A DNA stretch of 64,000 bases, from assembly GCA_028023455.1 (NCBI GenBank), contig JAQFVV010006738.1, forward strand, positions 79,501 to 143,500, given 5' to 3'. This document shows, in pieces, positions 23,568 to 35,537 of the stretch. Under the pieces are notes generated by a model. That model did not search any database. It saw only the letters and a list, made by a program, of their open reading frames with translations, and was not told where the DNA came from. The stretch is from Epiperipatus broadwayi (taxonomy: Eukaryota; Onychophora; Udeonychophora; Euonychophora; Peripatidae). The first letter of the stretch is position 1; every line of letters begins with the position of its first letter. The translations under genes and the position numbers were made by a program.

Positions 23568-25270
23568 ATATATATTGTAACACTACAGGAAAATACAGAA
23601 ATCCTATCTGAGGTGATGGCCACCAGTACATGAACATTAACAGCCCATGTGGGTAGGCATTTCTAACTCTAAGGAAAATCAGAGTTTTAAACCCCCAGGG
23701 ATCTGAGGAGTTGTTTTTTTTATTCACAAAAAAAAATCTAAAGATTTAATATAAAAGGAATGAGCATGATAGACCACACTGAGACATCAGCACAGTTAAC
23801 TCCTTAGTGCAATTATAAGTATAATTAACCTAATTCAACCATATTATCAATAAGTAAAAATAAGTATAAGTAATACTCATCATTACAAGTAATTAATAAT
23901 AAAATAAGTCAACACTTGATCTTGTGACTGAATTTGAAATTGATCCACTGTCGACCAGGCCAACTATTTAGCTTTGTCAGCTTGGGCAATTATTTAAACC
24001 TTAATTTGAATGCACAAACCTAAGTGATAATCCCATAGAATATATAACTAGAAAAACAATACAGCTGGGATATTAAAACATGCTGATCATCATCAATGCT
24101 CTGGCTCTTAGTACTATTGATGTACTGTTCAACTAGACATTTAATTTCTAATAGAGACTAAACTAAAAAAAAATATAATGCATGAAATTTGAAGAATGTA
24201 TTCTTTGTACCAATCCTGAATCATCATCATCATCATCTTGATGTTTATATACTAAATGTATATACGCCTTATTCTATATAGCTGTTATGCATGAATCTAT
24301 ATCAGGGAGCAAGAACTCTAAGTTATTACTAAGAGCAATATGGAAATAAATAAATAAATTAGCTTATTATAAATAACCTTAAGCAAATCATGGCTTCCAC
24401 TACTTATAAATAACTAGCTTTATTGGGATCATAAAAAAAAAACCAAATCCTAGAATATAAACTGTCATAAAATAAGATCACACACACACTGCACTTCATG
24501 ACACAGGAATTGGATAGAGTAAAGTAATTAAGACTAGAAAAAATATTTAAAAAAAAAAAAAAATTAATAATTAATTAATAACAACAAAAATAAAGATGGC
24601 ATGATAGTATGACCTTTGAAAACACTCATTTCAAAAAAGTATATATTTTTACAAAAATTATATTAACCAACTAATTAATTTTTATTCATGGATTGACTTG
24701 ACATCCAGTATGGCCCATTATAACCCACACAGCTGAGCTTGTGCAGAATCAAGGCATCTCACATTTATGGTTTTCACATCCTTTGATCTGCCATTTTGTT
24801 ATGTTTAAAATGATGTATACATCTTTTCTATGATGGAATTTAGATTTTTTTATGATTTTTTTTTTTTGAGATGCAATATTTAATTTTTTTTCTCTTTTTT
24901 TTTTAGATTTAGCATTTGTAAAATATATTTATGTCTAAAATGGACTCTCTCACCTCTTGCTGAGGTTATTCAATTGCCAATGTATGCATTTGTGAGACAT
25001 CTCTTTAATCAAAAAGATGTCTTTTTTTTCTATGATGAAATTTATTTTTTTTTATCCTTTTTATGCAATGGAATTTTTTTTTCTTTCTCTTTTTAGATTT
25101 AGAATTTATAAAAATGTATGCACTCTTATGGTTTGCTTTGATTGCTGCCACATATGTATTCTAAGCCTTATTCTTTGTAGAAGCTAATTTTAGTAATAAT
25201 TTTTATAATAATTCATATCTAGAAACTGTATCGACCAAAAAAAAATTTAGTGAAGTTATTTTATTTGCAG
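23568..25270. other. Intergenic sequence with a T-rich tandem duplication
   Basis: No gene seen. Two similar units of about 120 bp lie at 24815-24935 and 25010-25115; both run from TCTATGATGRAATTTA through T-runs to TTTAGATTTAG. A short (CAT)n occurs near 24220. Confidence 0.55.
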
Positions 25271-25355
25271 AACAAGCATGGGAATTGCATCTATACCTTC
25301 ATGTTCAAAATTTGAACTTCGAATCAACATTGAGATTGCGCAGGCCAGGAATTCA
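25271..25355 (+). other. Candidate internal exon of an unknown host gene
   Basis: An 85-base segment lies between a good acceptor (TTATTTTATTTGCAG, ending at 25270) and a strong donor (GTGAGT at 25356). It is richer in GC than its flanks, and two of three frames are open, for example QAWELHLYLHV and GIASIPSCSKFELR. Its length is typical for an internal exon. I do not recognise either peptide. Confidence 0.35.
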
Positions 25356-25589
25356 GTGAGTAGGGTTTTTTATTACTTATTTTTTATATTTTTATATAAT
25401 GAAATATGTGCAGAAAAGCAATCAATATGCTGTAGAATTTTAGGCAATTTCAATGATAATAAAAACATGCAACCTCAGTTATCCGCTATCATATATCATC
25501 TCCCACATACATGTAATCAGTGCTCATAATAAATGTTTATTTTGATGTTTATTGATTTAGTTACAGTTTTTCATTCATTTAATCTTAGA

Positions 25590-25677
25590 GAAATTTTTGT
25601 TTGACTTTTTTTAGTACACTATTACTTGAAAAAATATCTATTTTAGTTCACACCTCAATTTCAATAATATAATGTAA

Positions 25678-25730
<53 letters not shown>

Positions 25731-25860
25731 ATAATACATTACAATTTACCAAAGTTCTCTTTGCATAATATCTCATAAGCTGTTCTTACTGCTTGATATT
25801 TATTTGAGTACATTTTTTTACTTGAAAAGAATATGTACTTTAGGTCACACCCTATTCTTC
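25590..25860. repeat. Tandem unit of about 200 bp interrupted by (AT)n and by the LINE
   Basis: TTACTTGAAAA followed by TAGTTCACACC or TAGGTCACACC occurs at about 25620 and 25818. The other half of the unit, TACAATTTACYAAAGTTCTC, occurs at about 25740 and again at 30138, beyond the LINE. So the LINE split the second of two tandem units. Confidence 0.7.
25683..25728. repeat. (AT)n microsatellite
   Basis: About 46 bases of TA repeat within the first tandem unit. Confidence 0.95.
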
Positions 25861-25865
25861 ATAAT

Positions 25866-25874
25866 ATAATAATA

Positions 25875-25905
<31 letters not shown>

Positions 25906-25938
25906 TAGTAGTAGTAGTAGTAGTAGTAGTGGTAGTCA

Positions 25939-25970
<32 letters not shown>

Positions 25971-25982
25971 ATAATAATAATA
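25866..25982. repeat. (TAA)n/(TAG)n microsatellite flanking the LINE 3' end
   Basis: Three-base repeats TAA then TAG then TAA continue to the LINE tail. The same TAA repeat resumes at the LINE 5' side (29983-30129), so the element sits inside a microsatellite or made one at its target duplication. Confidence 0.85.
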
Positions 25983-26180
25983 ATTCAATTCAATTCAATT
26001 CAATTTATTCTATGAAATAAAACAAAGTACATCACAAATATTTAAAAACTCCAAACAAGAAAAATCTTGTGTGTGGAATTTACATGTAAAAATAAATTAA
26101 ATAAAAATACAATCAAAAACTCAAAAGAACAGTTTAGGAAATAAATAAAATTAATTAAATAAATAAAATAAATGCCAAAA

Positions 26181-29004
26181 TTAATACATACTACACAACC
26201 ATTGACACAAATATTTTTTGAATGATATATAAGAAATATTATTCAGATCAATTGAACATTCATATACAAATTTATTAAACAACTTTGACCCAGAATAAAC
26301 ATATTGTCTTCTACTAGATTCCTTAAAAAATTTTGGTAAAGGTAATTGAAATTTATTAGAAAGACGAGTATTTAGAACATAAACTCTAGAATTCAGAAAA
26401 GGTTTAGCACAAAAAATATCAAAAATAACTCTATATTGATATAAGTGATTTACATCAAATAAACCAAATGCAATATAAATATCTCGAACAGAAGAGGAAC
26501 AAAGATCTCCCAAAAATAATGCGCAAAGTATAATTTTGCAAAACACGCAAAGAAGATAAAATATGTGGAGAAGCATTACCCCAAATAATGATATTGTAAG
26601 ATAAAATACTCTGATAACAGGCAATGTAAATAAAAATGAGAGCAGACCTAGGAAGAAATTTAACTAAATAATAAAACATATAGTTTAAATTACGTAACCG
26701 TTGACAAAGATAGGTAATGTGATTTGTCCAGGACAATCTGGAGTCAATATATATTCCCAAATAACAATAATTATCTACCAAAGGAATATTCTCACAAGTA
26801 CATATACTATTATAATGCAAAATATACTTACAGCAAATTTTAATCTTAAGAGAAAAAAAAGTACGCTTGTAAGAAAAAAGAATAGCTTTTGTTTTATCTA
26901 AATTGACCAACAATGAATTATATGCCAACCATTTACCAATTGAGTCCAAATCCTCATTCACTAATTTTTCAAGAAGATTATAAGAAACAGCATTGCAAGA
27001 TAAAGCAATATCATCAGCAAAACCAAAAATCTTAGAATGTAACTTCAATGAAAATAAATCATTAATATAAATTAAAAACAATAGAGGACCAAGTACTGAA
27101 CCTTGCGGAACTCCAGAATTAATCAAGACAACATCGCTGATAGTACCATAAATATTAGTAAACTGTTTCCTATCATTTAAATAACTCTCCAACCAACTAC
27201 CAATAGATCCACGAAAACCATACAAGTAGCAACGCTTAATCAAAATATTATGATTAACAGAATCAAATGCTTTAGATAAATCAAGATAAATAGCCAATGT
27301 TTTAAGTTCCTGATCCAATGAAGATGTTAAATACTGAACATGATGTTTTAAAGCATCTAATGTACTTCTGCCAGGAAGAAAACCATATTGATAGTCAGAT
27401 AAAATTTTATTTTTAAACAGAAATGACAACATTTGATCCCTAACAATCATTTCCAATAATTTAGAAAAAACAGAAATAATAGCAATTGGCCTATAATTGA
27501 CCATAAGAGTAGAATCACCCTTTTTATAAACAGGAGTAATAACATTAACTTTCAGACATTCTGGAAATGATCCAGACTGCAAAGATAAATTAAATAAATG
27601 AACTAAAATAGGCAAAAATGCAACCTTATTTTCTTTAAGCATCTTAGGTGTTATACCATCTAGTCCAAAAGAAGTGACATTTTTTAAACTATCAATTGCT
27701 ACAGACAACTGAGATTCAGAAACATCAGAATATAAAAAAGAATTCAAACTTGAATAAGAAGACAAAATCTGCTCAGGCACATCACGCATCGATAAATTTA
27801 CAAAATACTCATTAAACCGATCAGCTAAATATTTTTCATTATTCTGTAACTCAATTAAACTTTCATTATATTTAATACATTTAATACGATCAGGAGAAGA
27901 TTTTTTAATCAAAGAATTTATTGTTCTCCATTTCAAAGAAACATTTTTATCACTAAGAAATTCTTGATAATATCTAAACTTCAACTTTCTAATATCAGAC
28001 TTAATTTCAACATTAAGTTTTTTTAAAACATCTGATGAGCCATCCAAAGATTTTAATACATTTCTCTGATTAATTTTACATACCAGCGCATCTGTCACCC
28101 AAAGAGATCTTCTTCTATTCTTACTTGTCAATTTTAAATGAAACTTTGCTTTAGCAATTAAATCTAAACAAATAGCTTGGAACCCCAAAAATGCATCATT
28201 TACATTATCTATCATAAAAATCTCATCCCAATTCTGAACAGATAATAAATAATTCAATTTAGAAAAAGATAATTTCTCAACATATGCACAAACATTAATA
28301 TTATCCATACAATTCAATATTTTTAATTCAGTAGCAAAATGATCTGTAAGAAATAATTTAGAAAGAGACGAATCAGAAAATAAACTGCGGCTTAATCTAA
28401 CAAAAATATGATCTAAAAGAGATTGAGATATAGGAGTAATACGCGTAGGTGAAAAAAGCGTTTGACTAAATCCATAGCTATAAAGTAAATTTAAATAATC
28501 TATAGTAGACTTACAAGCATTATTTAACAAATCAATATTTAGATCACCCATTAAAACAGCAGATTCTGAACCCAAATCTAATAACAAAGAATCAAGTTCA
28601 GTAACAAAATCCAAAACTTTACTTGTACATGATCTATATATAGCCAAAATAGAAAGCACACATTTAGGGAGTCTCAAAGTTAATAAAATACATTCTGCAG
28701 TATTAAATGTTGGAATATTGAAAGAAAAGTCTAAACCGGTTTTTATAAAAACCATAACACCACCAGATCGTAAATGCATACGAGGAGAAAGTATACTCGT
28801 ATAGCCATTCAAACTATATAAATTTTGTTCTTGTAAAGAAATCCAAGTTTCCGTTAAAATAATTATATCAAAATGAAATAAAGGAAAATTATTTAAATAA
28901 ACTACAAGTTCATCAAAATGACATCTAATGCTACGTATGTTTAAATGAAATAATTTAAGTGAAGCAAAATCTTTTTCCTGAGAAATCAAATCAGAATTTA
29001 TCAT
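26181..29004 (-). pseudogene. LINE ORF2: endonuclease and reverse transcriptase, one frameshift
   Basis: The apurinic-type endonuclease fills residues 1-230: HLNIRS at 20, TETW at 51, GDLNID at 153 and LLDHIF near 196. The reverse transcriptase spans about 480-760: NYRPIAIISVFSKLLE, YGFLPGRSTLDAL, DLSKAFDSVNH (575-585), SGVPQGSVLGP and FADD at 662-665. All catalytic motifs are intact. A frameshift near 26530 moves the last 100 or so residues (DIYIAFGLFDVNHLYQYR, then YSGSKLFNKF) to another frame; that tail is the usual CR1/L2 end. The start ATG at 29004 lies just after the ORF1 stop. If the frameshift were a sequencing error this would be a complete ORF2. Confidence 0.85.
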
Positions 29005-29016
29005 AATAAATAAATT

Positions 29017-29923
29017 TCAGAATGACTCCAAATCACTTTCATTTCTAATTAAAACACGAGGAGAATTATAATCTTTTCTCACATACACTGATCCATTATG
29101 AATGAAAGCAAAACCTTGACCAGAACGTAACTTCTGTTTCGCCAACCATAAAAGCCTTCTATTGAATGGAGTCAAACGCTGATTAATATAAATACGTTTG
29201 TTATTATTAACCCCAGGCAAAATTTGAGAAACTGTTAAAACAGATTTTTTATTTATTAAAAACTGTATGGCAGAATGTCGTGATTTAAAACGAGCTACAA
29301 CAAAACCTGGAGCTCCTGATTTATTTTTTGTACGAAAAACGTTTTCCAAATCTACAGCGACATCTGTAACACCGAGCTTGTCCGCCACGTTAGTTAAAAT
29401 TAACGGCAAATTTTCATTTTCTTGACAAGGCAAACCCTGTATTTCAATTTCATGATCCAGATTAAATCGTTCCATAGAATGTAATTTATCTTTCAATAAC
29501 AAAATCTCATTCTCATTTGAAGTACAAGAATTAGAAAAGACGAATTATTTCTTGATTATTCCGATCCACATTTTCACGCAAAGAAATAACTTCTGTCCGC
29601 AAATTAGCAACTGCTTGAGATAACTCTGAAATTGTGTTGTGAATCACCGGCAATAATTTTAATTTATCCAAAATTTCCTCCAAAATTAAATCAGGTGAAT
29701 TTTTAGCAGTCATAGATGAATCCAAAACATCACTAGCCTTAGAAAAACTAACTCTACAAGCAGCACACCTCCATTCTTGCTTCTTTTTTATAGACATTCT
29801 TCGGTAAGTAGTATCACTCAACGATGCACATGCAAAGTGCATACCGGACGTACAACCAAAGCAGGATACGAAATTACCATTTTTTGGTAAAAGTTCTTTA
29901 CAAATAGAACATGAATCCATCAT
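29017..29923 (-). pseudogene. LINE ORF1: PHD finger, coiled coil, nucleic-acid-binding tail; one frameshift
   Basis: The first part (29531-29923) has an amino-terminal Cys/His finger, CSICKELLPKNGNFVSCFGC, then MHFACASL and WRCAACR, spaced as in a PHD finger. A Leu-rich stretch follows, likely a coiled coil for trimer or dimer formation. After a one-base slip in TTTTC near 29525, the second part (29017-29502) continues the coil and adds a basic region with PGFVVARFKSRHSAIQFL and NQRLTPFNRRLLW, as in many LINE ORF1 tails. ORF1 proteins coat the element RNA and act as chaperones. ORF2 starts 13 bases after its stop. Confidence 0.8.
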
Positions 29924-29982
29924 TAAAAATTTAAAAAATCAAGAGAACAAGTAAACACGTCTTTACACTAGAAAACCGGAAG

Positions 29983-31467
<1,485 letters not shown>

Positions 31468-31690
31468 AAGCTGGATTAAAAACTTCTGATGTTTTATTCA
31501 AAAGCTTGGTTAAAATTTCTGCTGTATTATGCCACAGCTTGGTAAATGGTTTTTTTCTTTTCAGCAGCTAGATTAAAACTTCATTGCTTTCTTCTCAACA
31601 GATAAAATACTTTCTTCTACTATCTTTTTCAGCAGAAGAATTAAGATTTGACTGCTCTCTTCAACAGTTAAGTTAGCAATAACCTCTCTA
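31468..31690 (+). repeat. Decayed minisatellite, about 34-bp period
   Basis: Seven diverged units begin with AGCT or AGAT-like words at about 31468, 31503, 31536, 31566, 31600, 31634 and 31665. Each has a GATTAAAA-like box, a T-rich part with TTCT, and ends near CAAC or CAGC. Spacing is 30-35 bases. Confidence 0.5.
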
Positions 31691-32400
31691 GACATTTGGA
31701 TATTTATCACTTATTCACATTTCCACATACATTTTTTTTATGTCAATCTTGTCCACCAGCTAATTAAAATCTGTCTCTTACATGATAATTTTCATGACAA
31801 CCAATTAGATAAAATTTTATAAATACAATGGTCCAGCCAATTTCTTTTTTAATTATAGATATCGAAAACAAATTAAGAACTTAAATTTAACAACATAAAA
31901 TTATGGACATTCCTTTATACTTAAAAACCAAATCTTCTTGAAAAAAAGCAAAACAAGATAATCTGTTAAGTGCACTGATTTGATTTTTCTTTTTTATTAA
32001 ATAGAGATAAAGAAAGGCAAACAATTCTTATTAATTAAGAGTAAAATGTATAAAGGTATTAAAGACTTATTTTGATTTCCCTCTCTTTTTTTTAAAAAAA
32101 AAAAGTCTTAGATATATTTAATGTTTGAGAATTTTCATACTATCATGTGGAGATTTTAAAAATATTGAGTTAAATAATGCCCCTTTAAAAAATATGTCTA
32201 AAAAAATTTAAATATTATTTTCCCCCATTAATGAAATAATTTTTTATTCTTAAACCTGAGGAAAATGCTACCAACTATCTAATTATGTATTTGTTTTTCT
32301 AATGCAACTATGAAAAACCAACTGGTTATAATGTATAACACTAGATATCTACAACTAAAACTTAACTATATACATTATACTTGTACTTAAATAAGTTAAT
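31691..32400. other. AT-rich sequence, no gene recognised
   Basis: No supported gene, repeat or RNA seen in this stretch. Confidence 0.6.
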
Positions 32401-32603
32401 ATGAATATTAACCCACTAAACATCACATGATCCAAGGCTCATTACTGATGAAAGCCACAAGCTAGAAACTAGTCTGGGGATATTAAATGAGTAGACACTA
32501 GATAGAGATTTTATGCACAAGCTTTTTAGCATCCATTGATTACTCTGGCTTGCACTGAATGGCACTAATGTATAGAAAGTTTTGCCTGTTTAAAATGAAT
32601 ATT
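32401..32603 (+). mobile_element. Hammerhead repeat, family A copy 3, truncated
   Basis: The plus-strand unit 32410-32594 is flanked by ATGAATATT on both sides (32401-32409 and 32595-32603), a 9-bp target duplication. It keeps the ribozyme and the 3' part down to TTTTGCCTGTTT, but lacks the middle of the unit (AACATCACATGAT is joined directly to CCAAGG). It is the most diverged copy. Confidence 0.75.
32432..32484 (+). ncRNA. Hammerhead ribozyme, family A copy 3
   Basis: Core CTGATGA at 32445-32451, GAAAC and GTC are intact. Helix II is AGC/GCT in place of GGC/GCC: both strands changed so that the pair is kept, which supports the fold. The outer helix I strand is TTAA, where CCAA needs TTGG, so that outer pairing is weaker. 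Confidence 0.7.
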
Positions 32604-33210
32604 CTATTATGTTTATATCATATTTAGTATGTATATTTGATATATATATATATATAATGAAACAGACAGATCGAAGAATCGATCCTAGTTTCATGGTTGT
32701 CATTTAAGAACGGTAATTATAAACCACTATTTACCCGCAATGAGACTTTTTCTATTCCAAGCCACATAAATTTTAAGTTATTTATTTTGTGTTTGTTTAA
32801 AAAGAATTTAATGTAAAGAGTATGAGTATAAATGTCACAAATCATGATAGATAATATTCGTGTGTGTGTGGTTTGTGGATTTATATTAGCTCAATTTAAA
32901 AGTTTCAATTGCGTGTATATTTTCTTTAAATTTTAATTTTGCAAATTATACAAAGTCATTTAAAAATGCTGATCAAAAGTCACATTCCTTTGATCAGTAT
33001 TTTTAATCAAAATCTTACTTGTACAAAATGTATAGATAATTAGTTTGTACTTCGATAAATTAAGATAATGAATTTATATTTTGTATTCACGAATTCCGAT
33101 GTAATTGTTTTGTCAATTTAGAATCATGTATTAAATTTAAAAATAAATGAGAAATGTAGAACTCTTATCAAGAAAGGCAAATGCTATTGTATAGTCAAAA
33201 ATTAGCTATT
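32604..33210. other. AT-rich sequence, no gene recognised
   Basis: A short (AT)n at about 32640-32656 and a G/T-rich run near 32860. A short inverted repeat around 32970-33005 (CTGATCAAA and TTTGATCAG) is visible. No gene. Confidence 0.55.
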
Positions 33211-33610
33211 GCTGGAGGCCGGGAAAATCATAGGAGGCGGAGTCATGAACAAAAACTAGGCAGAAAGGTCAACCGTAGCCATCTTAGATATAATATAGAC
33301 TCTAACTTTTGACTTGGCTGTGCTTAGATCGTCTCAAGCTACAGCAAAGTAGTTGTTCCAGAGAAATCACTTCAACCGTTATTAAGAAGTTGCCCGGTAA
33401 ACTGCAATAATGATGGGCTAAGTCCAAGAAGCTGATTCCTGTTCTGCCAATTTAAATCTTTCGTACCGCTGATCTGTAATGTTTTCCGTGCTTCCAGTCT
33501 TTCAAATTCCAACATTTAAATTAACCATGCCGTTCTAAGAAATTCAAAATGCGCGCCTACGTTCTTCATACATCTCACCGCAAGAAGAAAAGCCGGACGA
33601 AGAAAGAATG
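33211..33610 (+). other. CpG-containing island, possible promoter with 5' exon or LTR end
   Basis: GC and CpG are clearly higher than in the flanks (GTCGT, ACCGCTG, GCGCGCC, CCGGACG). The segment ends AGAATG followed by GTAACTTTT, a possible splice donor at 33611. At 33611-33624 there is also a GTAAC-TTTT-GTTAC palindrome like those at the LTR ends of the next cluster. I cannot tell a host first exon from an element end. Confidence 0.3.
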
Positions 33611-33625
33611 GTAACTTTTGTTACA

Positions 33626-34142
33626 TGAACTTTTTTACTTTCCTCTCAGTAATAATTTTAAATTTAATCTGTTAACTTAATTAATTGCATGTAAATTTCT
33701 TGTTTTCCATTTGAAAATGTTACACAAAAACCTGTCAGTAAATTTTTTCTCTAATATTTCGGTGCTCTAGTCTTTAGATGATAATTATTACTATTTGTGC
33801 CTACTAATAATCCATTTGTGAATACATTTATATTTTTACTATTACTTATTTTACAAACAAAACGATGCCAATAATAATATTTCTCAACTCTAATTAAAGT
33901 CAGTAAAGTTTATCTCATAATATTTATTATATTCATTTTAAAAGTAATTTTCTTTATCGAACTATAAATTGTTTCATTTATGTTGAGTTGAGAGATATTC
34001 AAGTATTTTTATTGTTTCTTTTACTTTGTCATGATATTTTAATCTACACTCCAAATCTCAAATACTTAAAATAGTCTAAAATTTTATTATATTTTTTTAT
34101 ATATTATTACGAAGTAATAATAATAAGTGAATATTTATTGAG
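33626..34142. other. AT-rich sequence, no gene recognised
   Basis: Ordinary AT-rich DNA up to the breakpoint of the F1 3' LTR at 34143. Confidence 0.6.
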
Positions 34143-34659
34143 TGCTAACGGCAATATTTATTTTGGGACAATCTCATTTAGCAATCTCACTCAACCAACT
34201 TATTCCTTCACACCTCGAAGGCATGCGTGTGTGCGTGTGTTTTACTAGAACAATACAAGTTATTTTAAATTTAGAAGTCGAGCATTTATCTTTTCCTCAA
34301 ATCTTTTCTATTAGTTTTATTCTAGCTAAAATTATATTTCTAAAATAAACATTTCTAATTCCCCGTGGTGATTTTGATTGATAATTATTTTTATTATTTT
34401 AGGAGTGCGTATTATTTTTAATTCTTTAGGAAAGCATATTATTTTTTGTTATTAATTTTATTATCTAAAGGCTTTAATCATTTAATTAGACGTTTTACCG
34501 TCTGCATTTTATCAATGTGTTTTATAAAATGTATTTATGAGAGAAAGAAAACTATTACTAATTACGAAATAAAGTTCCGAGTGTTTTATGTTGCTTGCTG
34601 GTGTGTGTGTTTATCGATGTATCCTAGATTTAATATTGATGTAACGCTGTCTCGTTACA
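34143..34659 (-). repeat. F1 3' LTR, only the first 517 bases present
   Basis: It matches 38569-39089 almost perfectly; the differences seen are one GT repeat unit and the adapter patch in the other copy. It begins on the minus strand TGTAACG-AGACAG-CGTTACA. The match ends abruptly at 34143, so about 1.6 kb of LTR is lacking here. Confidence 0.8.
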
Positions 34660-34679
34660 TATCCCCCGCGCTCCCCGTC
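34660..34679 (-). promoter_or_regulatory. F1 polypurine tract
   Basis: The minus strand reads GACGGGGAGCGCGGGGGATA directly before the 3' LTR start. Such a tract primes plus-strand DNA synthesis in LTR elements. Confidence 0.7.
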
Positions 34680-35537
34680 TAAAAAAAATCAAAATGCGAG
34701 GTTTCGCACTTTTAATTTTTTTTTTTTTCTCTTACACCGTACTTCACGACTTTCCCTCGTTTACTCCGGGCCACTTCCTGTGGTTCGACTTTCCCTCACG
34801 TAAAGAAAACACATTGGCAGGTTATGTGGTCAGGCTCGGATTCGATCTCTACGAACTCAGCTCGGCGTGCCATAATTGGTATATCCTACCCAATCTGGTA
34901 CAGGCACCCGGCGGAAGGGCGGCATGGGGATGGACATTTCCGAGGTCCCGCGATGCAAGGTTACGATTCTACATGGCCTTTCCTTACGGCCTATCTAATG
35001 GGAGGCAGGGGGATGGACCTTTCCGACGTCCCCTCTGCAGAAAAACGACAAGTAAGAGGTAGCGAACAATCTAGAACATAAATATACGAAATATCCGAGC
35101 TCTGTACCTCCTAGCACAATGGAAAATGGTGAGGGAAGGAACAGTGATCGTGTACTTTCGTGATCCGGCTCTCTTTTCCTCTAGTTAGTCTTCGTGTTTT
35201 TTTTTTTTTTTTTTTCTTGGATTACTACATTTTTAGTTGACGGCGGGCGATGTTCCTTGATCTAAATGGCTTTCGGGAAGATGGTTTCGAAATACTGACT
35301 TATTTAACGTGAATAGTTTTCTTGCGTTAGTTATTGGTTTAAATGAAACGATGGTTTATTGACCCCCTTCCCCCTTGTTTGTGTGTGTGGTTCGATGCGA
35401 CATTTTTTTGTTTCTTCCGGTCCGAGGTCGCTTCTCCTACAGTACTAGTTGGTTTCCTTTAATGGTACTCCAGTAATCATGCTCCTGTTACGAGTCCGGG
35501 TCCGGCAGCGTTCTTCTCCTTTTTTTTTTTTCCTTTT
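34680..35537 (-). other. F1 internal non-coding part downstream of gag
   Basis: Where pol would be expected there is about 0.86 kb of GC-richer sequence without a retroviral-type motif. It holds a 24-bp direct repeat (34926 and 35008, starting GGGGATGGAC, two mismatches). A 122-codon plus-strand frame at 34694-35062 has a hydrophobic start, mostly because of a T-run, and I do not support it as a gene. Confidence 0.5.

Larger units (their letters stand above)
25983..29982 (-). mobile_element. CR1/L2-like non-LTR retrotransposon, near full length
   Basis: About 4.0 kb on the minus strand: a 60-base 5' leader, ORF1 with PHD-type finger, ORF2 with endonuclease and reverse transcriptase, a short 3' UTR, and a 3' tail of TTGAA repeats (plus strand ATTCA at 25983-26006). 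Short tandem 3' tails in place of poly(A) are a mark of the CR1/L2/Crack/Daphne group. I cannot place it within the group without a tree. Very few lesions, so a young copy. Confidence 0.85.

Noticed and set aside
25833-26015. Ile/Val-repeat open frame
   Set aside because: It is a (TAA)n/(TAG)n microsatellite.
34694-35081. Plus-strand frames with a hydrophobic start in the F1 internal region
   Set aside because: They run opposite to gag, the hydrophobic part is a T-run, and no related frame is present in F2 or F3.
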